Origin: Ligilactobacillus aviarius
GTDB taxonomy: Bacteria; Bacillota; Bacilli; Lactobacillales; Lactobacillaceae
Direction: 5' to 3'
DNA length: 35,034 bases
Assembly: GCF_001654615.1 (NCBI RefSeq)
Contig: NZ_LWUD01000022.1
Location: 1-35,034, forward strand
Under the pieces are notes generated by a model. It had not been told where the DNA came from, did not search any database, and saw nothing but the letters and a program-made list of their open reading frames with translations. Positions 32,113-35,034 of the stretch are shown one piece after another. Positions within the stretch are counted from its first letter, which is position 1; each line of letters begins with the position of its first letter. The position numbers and the translations under genes are program-made.

Positions 32113-32894
32113 TAAAACCAGGTCGTCAAATAATGACTATCCTGAATCTGTTCTTGGCGATGATTTGGAAAATCCTGGCCAATATCGGTAAAGATCCCGT
32201 CAACGCCCCAGTTAAACAACTGATTAGCCCGATCGATCTTATCCACTGTCCAAACGTTAACTTCATACCCGGCCTTCTTCAGCCGTCGAACTTTGGCAGC
32301 CGTTAATCGGCGGTTATCCGGATGAACAATTTTAGTATTTAAAAGACCTGTTAAGGGTTTCGTTAATGAAAGGGTATATTGGTTAAACAGGCACGCATAT
32401 TCTAAATCCGGCCGCACCTGCTTCATCTTCATTAAAATATCTGGATAAAACGAGGAAATGATCACCCGAATTCGCGAATCGATTCGATCAATTCGGTTTG
32501 CCAACTGCCGCACCATTGAACGGGTCAAACGAGCGGCATCCTTTCCGTTGATCGGTTTGATTTCTAAATTAAGGTTAATTTGATTCCGGTTAACAAAATC
32601 AATCACATCATCAAAAGTCGGAACCTTTTCATTTCTAAATTTCGAATCAAACCACGCTCCTGCAGATAACCGGTGCAGTTCTTCAAAACTGAACGCTGTT
32701 ACTCGTCCACGCCCATTCGTTGTCCGGGCAACATCACCATCATGCATAATTACTAATTTTTCATCATTCGTGATTGCGAGATCCGTTTCAAGCCAATTTA
32801 CATCGTATCGTGGCATCAAATCAAACGCCGCCATTGTATTTTCAGGCGCTAACGTCGACATTCCGCGATGCGCAATTATTTTATGCTGTCCCAT
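32112..32894 (-). CDS. Glycerophosphodiester phosphodiesterase (GDPD)
   Basis: 260 residues from the ATG at 32894 (MGQHKIIAHRG); AAGGA lies 11 nt upstream, and an in-frame GTG at 32903 is too close to it. The GDPD motifs are present: IIAHRG with the catalytic histidine and arginine, APENT, LETDLAITND (metal-binding E and D) and MHDGDVARTTNG (second catalytic histidine). It hydrolyses glycerophosphodiesters to glycerol-3-phosphate and an alcohol, with Ca2+ or Mg2+ bound in the TIM barrel. There is no signal peptide, so it is cytosolic. Its stop codon overlaps the parS-like site. Confidence 0.93.
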   Translation of the reverse strand: MGQHKIIAHRGMSTLAPENTMAAFDLMPRYDVNWLETDLAITNDEKLVIMHDGDVARTTNGRGRVTAFSFEELHRLSAGAWFDSKFRNEKVPTFDDVIDFVNRNQINLNLEIKPINGKDAARLTRSMVRQLANRIDRIDSRIRVIISSFYPDILMKMKQVRPDLEYACLFNQYTLSLTKPLTGLLNTKIVHPDNRRLTAAKVRRLKKAGYEVNVWTVDKIDRANQLFNWGVDGIFTDIGQDFPNHRQEQIQDSHYLTTWF

Positions 32895-32947
32895 CCTGCT
32901 CACTTTCCTTTGCTTAAATTAGCTTTATTTTAATCTTTTTCAGCTAA

Positions 32948-32980
32948 TAAAAAAAGATGGGACTGGGCGGTCTCATCTTC
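32948..32980 (-). terminator. Terminator of the rod-shaped RNA candidate
   Basis: On the minus strand AAGATGAGAC / GTCCCATCTT (32954-32963 with 32970-32979, G-T pair) is followed by eight T. Confidence 0.85.
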
Positions 32981-33105
32981 AACGCTTCTGAAAGCTCTAC
33001 CATAAATTATAAAGGGGTCAAGAGCAAGGCGAGCCTTCGCAAGCAATTGACTAAACAATGGTCTAGGTTAATCATTTTCAGTATCGGTTGGGAGAGGATA
33101 CTATT
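32948..33105 (-). ncRNA. Candidate rod-shaped non-coding RNA (6S-like?)
   Basis: On the minus strand a TATAAT (33112-33117) is followed by about 155 nt that end at the terminator. Nested, mostly coaxial pairings run the length of the RNA (plus-strand positions): 33087-33090 with 32980-32983, 33076-33081 with 32988-32993 (CTGAAA/TTTCAG), 33058-33062 with 32999-33003 (ACCAT/ATGGT), 33047-33051 with 33017-33021 (GTCAA/TTGAC), and the apical AAGG/CCTT (33034-33037 with 33026-33029). An asymmetric internal loop lies between the third and fourth helix. A long rod with a central bubble is the layout of 6S RNA. A 69-codon ORF on the other strand (32957-33166) has no ribosome binding site and is taken as chance. 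Confidence 0.45.
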
Positions 33106-33117
33106 TCATAGATTATA

Positions 33118-33361
33118 TCTATTGTCAAAGAGTAAATACATTGTAAACATGTATTTGACGGTTTAAATATTCGTACAATAATAAGTTTGAGTAAGTGAAA
33201 ATTAATACCACTGTTTGTCATTATTAAAGTGTTTATCTTCTACATAGAACCTATCTATGTTCAATTACTATATTATTCTTTTCTAATGAAAATAATTTAA
33301 AATTTCCTGAATTCTAATTTTTCTTTCCTGAATATTTTTGCTTAACCTTTTCTTTAACTTT
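33118..33361. other. AT-rich non-coding stretch with inverted repeats
   Basis: No ORF with a ribosome binding site. It contains AAATACA...TGTATTT (33134-33140 with about 33150-33156), framed by GTCAAA and TTTGAC and placed just upstream of the RNA promoter, and ACATAGA/TCTATGT (33242-33248 with 33254-33260). The first may be an operator. Nothing else is recognised. Confidence 0.4.
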
Positions 33362-33580
33362 TTACTGGATCAGACCGTACATCCATTGCGGTGAAATCAT
33401 CAGACCTAGGCCAAGTAAAAAGGCAACAATTCCCAAAGCAAGGCCATAATACAACGCAAGCGGGCTAAAGGCATTATCCGTTCCCTTCGTTGTTAAAAAA
33501 TGATGATATTTCCACGTTGCATAAAACTGCCAAAGCCCAATTAAAAATAAGACAACCCCAAAAATCCGCATTAATAACAT
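33362..33580 (-). CDS. Small two-helix membrane protein of unknown function
   Basis: 72 residues from the ATG at 33580 (MLLMRIFGVVLFL), chosen because AGAAGGA lies 8 nt upstream; a longer reading from 33688 would run through the ackA terminator and has no such site. Two hydrophobic helices (about 3-20 and 44-63) flank a short polar segment (YATWKYHHFLTTKGTDNAF). Not recognised. It lies after ackA but has its own promoter with a cre-like palindrome. Confidence 0.75.
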   Translation of the reverse strand: MLLMRIFGVVLFLIGLWQFYATWKYHHFLTTKGTDNAFSPLALYYGLALGIVAFLLGLGLMISPQWMYGLIQ

Positions 33581-33614
33581 TATAACTTCCTTCTTTCCCC
33601 TGAAATTAATTTCT

Positions 33615-33650
33615 ATTATATTTAGCTTGCTCTCATTTGCAAGCGCTTCA
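33615..33650 (-). promoter_or_regulatory. Promoter with overlapping cre-like site
   Basis: On the minus strand TTGCAA (33637-33642), 16-nt spacer, TATAAT (33615-33620). The -35 overlaps the near-palindrome TGCAAGCGCTTCA (33638-33650), which resembles a catabolite-responsive element with two or three mismatches. CcpA binding there would repress. Confidence 0.5.
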
Positions 33651-33651
33651 T

Positions 33652-33686
33652 AAAAAAAGAAGCCGGCTTTCGCCGACTTCTTTAGC
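33652..33686 (-). terminator. Terminator of ackA
   Basis: AAGAAGCCGGC (33657-33667) pairs with GCCGACTTCTT (33672-33682) with one mismatch; on the minus strand a T run follows. Confidence 0.88.
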
Positions 33687-33696
33687 ATTCAATTAA

Positions 33697-34887
33697 TTAT
33701 TTTTTCAACCGTTCAACGTCGCGTGCAATCATTAATTCTTCATCTGTTGGAACTCGTAACACAGCAATCTTTGAATCCGCGGTTGAAACAACGCCATCAA
33801 CGTTGGCATCATTCTTCGCATCATCCATTGCTACACCCATGAATGAAAGCCGGTCGATGATCCGCTTCCGGATTGCCCCTTCATTTTCACCAATTCCAGC
33901 AGTAAAGACAATGGCATCTAAACCGCCCATTTCAACATAATATTGACCGATATACCGAACAATATTTTTTACAAAAAGCCGAATGGCAAGGGATGCCCGT
34001 TGGTCGCCGTCTTTTTCAGCGGCTTGTAAGTCCCGCATATCAAGTGACCGTCCTGAAACCCCAAGCAGTCCTGACTTCTTATTCAATGTATCTAAAATTG
34101 CATCAACATCCGTTGTTTGCATTTTTTTCATTACATAAGCAACTAATGAAAAGTCAACGTCTCCTGAACGCGTTCCCATTGTAATCCCTGTCAACGGGGT
34201 AAAGCCCATTGAAGTATCAAATGACTTACCATCCTTAATGGCGCACATTGAAGAACCAGCACCCAAATGGCATGTAATCATTTTTAGATCTTTTAATGGT
34301 TTGCCTAAATATTCAGCCGCTTTTTCGGCAACAAATTGGTGGCTTGTTCCGTGAGCCCCGTAACGCCGAACGCCATATTTTTCATACCATTCGTACGGCG
34401 TACTGTACATGTAGTTTTCTTCCGGTAACGTTTGGTGAAAGGCCGTATCAAAAACAGCGACCGCGGTTGCGTCCGGTAATAATTTCTTGAATTCTTGAAT
34501 TCCAATCAAGTTATTCGGATTATGTAATGGTGCAAAATCAGCCAATTCATCGATTTTTTGAATTACATCATCATCAATTACGACTGACTGATCAAAATAT
34601 TCGCCCCCGGCAACGACCCGGTGACCAACCCCCGTAATTTCTTCAAAATCATCAACGATTTTAAGCTCTTTCAATAACCGCAGCATCTCTTTGATGGCGA
34701 CCGCATGATTAGCTAACGGTAATTCTTCGGTATATTGCTTGCCATCGCCATAGACGATCTTAATCGCTGAACCGTCAAATCCAATCCGTTCAAGTAATCC
34801 CTTTGCAATTTCCTTTTCTTCCGGCATCAAGTATAACTTGAACTTCAAAGTTGAACTTCCTGAGTTAATAACTAATGTCTTTTCCAA
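33697..34887 (-). CDS. ackA: Acetate kinase AckA
   Basis: 396 residues, normal length. It starts at TTG with AAGGGAG 8 nt upstream. Motifs of the acetate kinase (ASKHA) fold: LVINSGSSTLKFKLY at the N-terminus, VFDTAFHQTLP, GAHGTSHQFV, ITCHLGAGSSMCAI and GITMGTRSGDVD; VFTAGIGENE near the end is the nucleotide site. It converts acetyl phosphate and ADP to acetate and ATP in the cytosol, an energy-yielding step of mixed-acid or heterolactic fermentation. The TTG start is a common means of lowering expression in this group, but here it has a good ribosome binding site. Single-gene unit with promoter and terminator. Confidence 0.97.
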   Translation of the reverse strand: MEKTLVINSGSSTLKFKLYLMPEEKEIAKGLLERIGFDGSAIKIVYGDGKQYTEELPLANHAVAIKEMLRLLKELKIVDDFEEITGVGHRVVAGGEYFDQSVVIDDDVIQKIDELADFAPLHNPNNLIGIQEFKKLLPDATAVAVFDTAFHQTLPEENYMYSTPYEWYEKYGVRRYGAHGTSHQFVAEKAAEYLGKPLKDLKMITCHLGAGSSMCAIKDGKSFDTSMGFTPLTGITMGTRSGDVDFSLVAYVMKKMQTTDVDAILDTLNKKSGLLGVSGRSLDMRDLQAAEKDGDQRASLAIRLFVKNIVRYIGQYYVEMGGLDAIVFTAGIGENEGAIRKRIIDRLSFMGVAMDDAKNDANVDGVVSTADSKIAVLRVPTDEELMIARDVERLKK

Positions 34888-34923
34888 TTGAATTTCTCCC
34901 TTAAATACAAAAAATCTAAAATG

Positions 34924-34952
34924 AAGATACCATTAAGTAAAGTACATTGCAA
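34924..34952 (-). promoter_or_regulatory. Promoter of ackA
   Basis: On the minus strand: TTGCAA (34947-34952), 17-nt spacer, TATCTT (34924-34929), about 37 nt before the TTG start. From 34953 to the window end nothing else is recognised. Confidence 0.65.
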
Positions 34953-35034
34953 GCAACTTTTCCTTTTATTATTAAGATTTTAGCCATTAGAAAACTAATT
35001 TATAACAAATTTTTAATAAAAACCACGCCTCAAA

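Noticed and set aside
32957-33166. 69-codon ORF on the plus strand
   Set aside because: It starts inside a terminator hairpin, has no ribosome binding site and coincides with a structured RNA candidate on the other strand. No transposase motif could be recognised in it.

Overview
The window looks like an origin-proximal chromosome segment from a low-GC Gram-positive of the family Lactobacillaceae. The evidence is the walRK–yycHI–walJ–htrA–rlmH block, the mnmE–mnmG pair, Lactobacillus-like protein sequences throughout, AGGAGG-type ribosome binding sites, and frequent TTG/GTG starts. The genus cannot be fixed from sequence reading alone. No dnaA is present. A DnaA-box cluster next to rlmH and a parS-like site at 32.1 kb agree with a location in the origin domain.

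Layout. 0.1–5.0 kb: a LysR regulator, then an amine-forming acid-stress pair made of an ornithine/lysine-type decarboxylase and a divergent APC antiporter; the antiporter is preceded by a 20-codon ORF with a consensus Shine-Dalgarno. 5.0–7.7 kb (minus strand): Nramp manganese transporter MntH with a universal stress protein, then RlmH. 7.7–8.3 kb: DnaA boxes, a GC-rich nested palindrome and a small zinc-ribbon gene. 8.5–15.6 kb (minus strand): htrA, walJ, yycI, yycH, walK and walR, the cell-wall stress regulon. 15.7–16.9 kb: a gene-free stretch that looks like a structured RNA of about 430 nt with its own promoter and terminator, then a GNAT acetyltransferase broken by one missing base. 17.0–19.5 kb: tRNA-Lys(CTT), a 36-residue nine-cysteine metallothionein-like peptide behind a leader that can fold over its ribosome binding site, and the M13 peptidase PepO. 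19.6–23.9 kb: an AT-rich island with a P3A-type proton ATPase, an enolase controlled by a fluoride riboswitch, and a divergent UspA. 24.1–27.6 kb: mnmE–mnmG behind an attenuator-like leader. 27.8–32.9 kb: a coiled-coil protein, two paralogous CPBP membrane proteins (one lacking all catalytic residues), a small unknown protein, a DUF302 protein, a GlsB/YeaQ-type membrane protein and a glycerophosphodiester phosphodiesterase. 32.9–35.0 kb: a second candidate structured RNA with a rod-like fold, a small membrane protein with a cre-like site in its promoter, and acetate kinase with a TTG start.

Common themes. Many genes serve stress survival: acid (decarboxylase/antiporter, proton ATPase), envelope (WalRK, HtrA), metals (MntH, metallothionein-like peptide) and fluoride (riboswitch-enolase). 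The most unusual feature is a roughly 120-bp structured repeat present four times. Every copy lies in a convergent gap and starts 3–7 nt after a stop codon, in the sense orientation of that gene; three copies are then followed by a hairpin terminator. It looks like a recurring 3'-UTR module. Other items worth following up are the metallothionein-like peptide with its switch-like leader and the two orphan RNA candidates.
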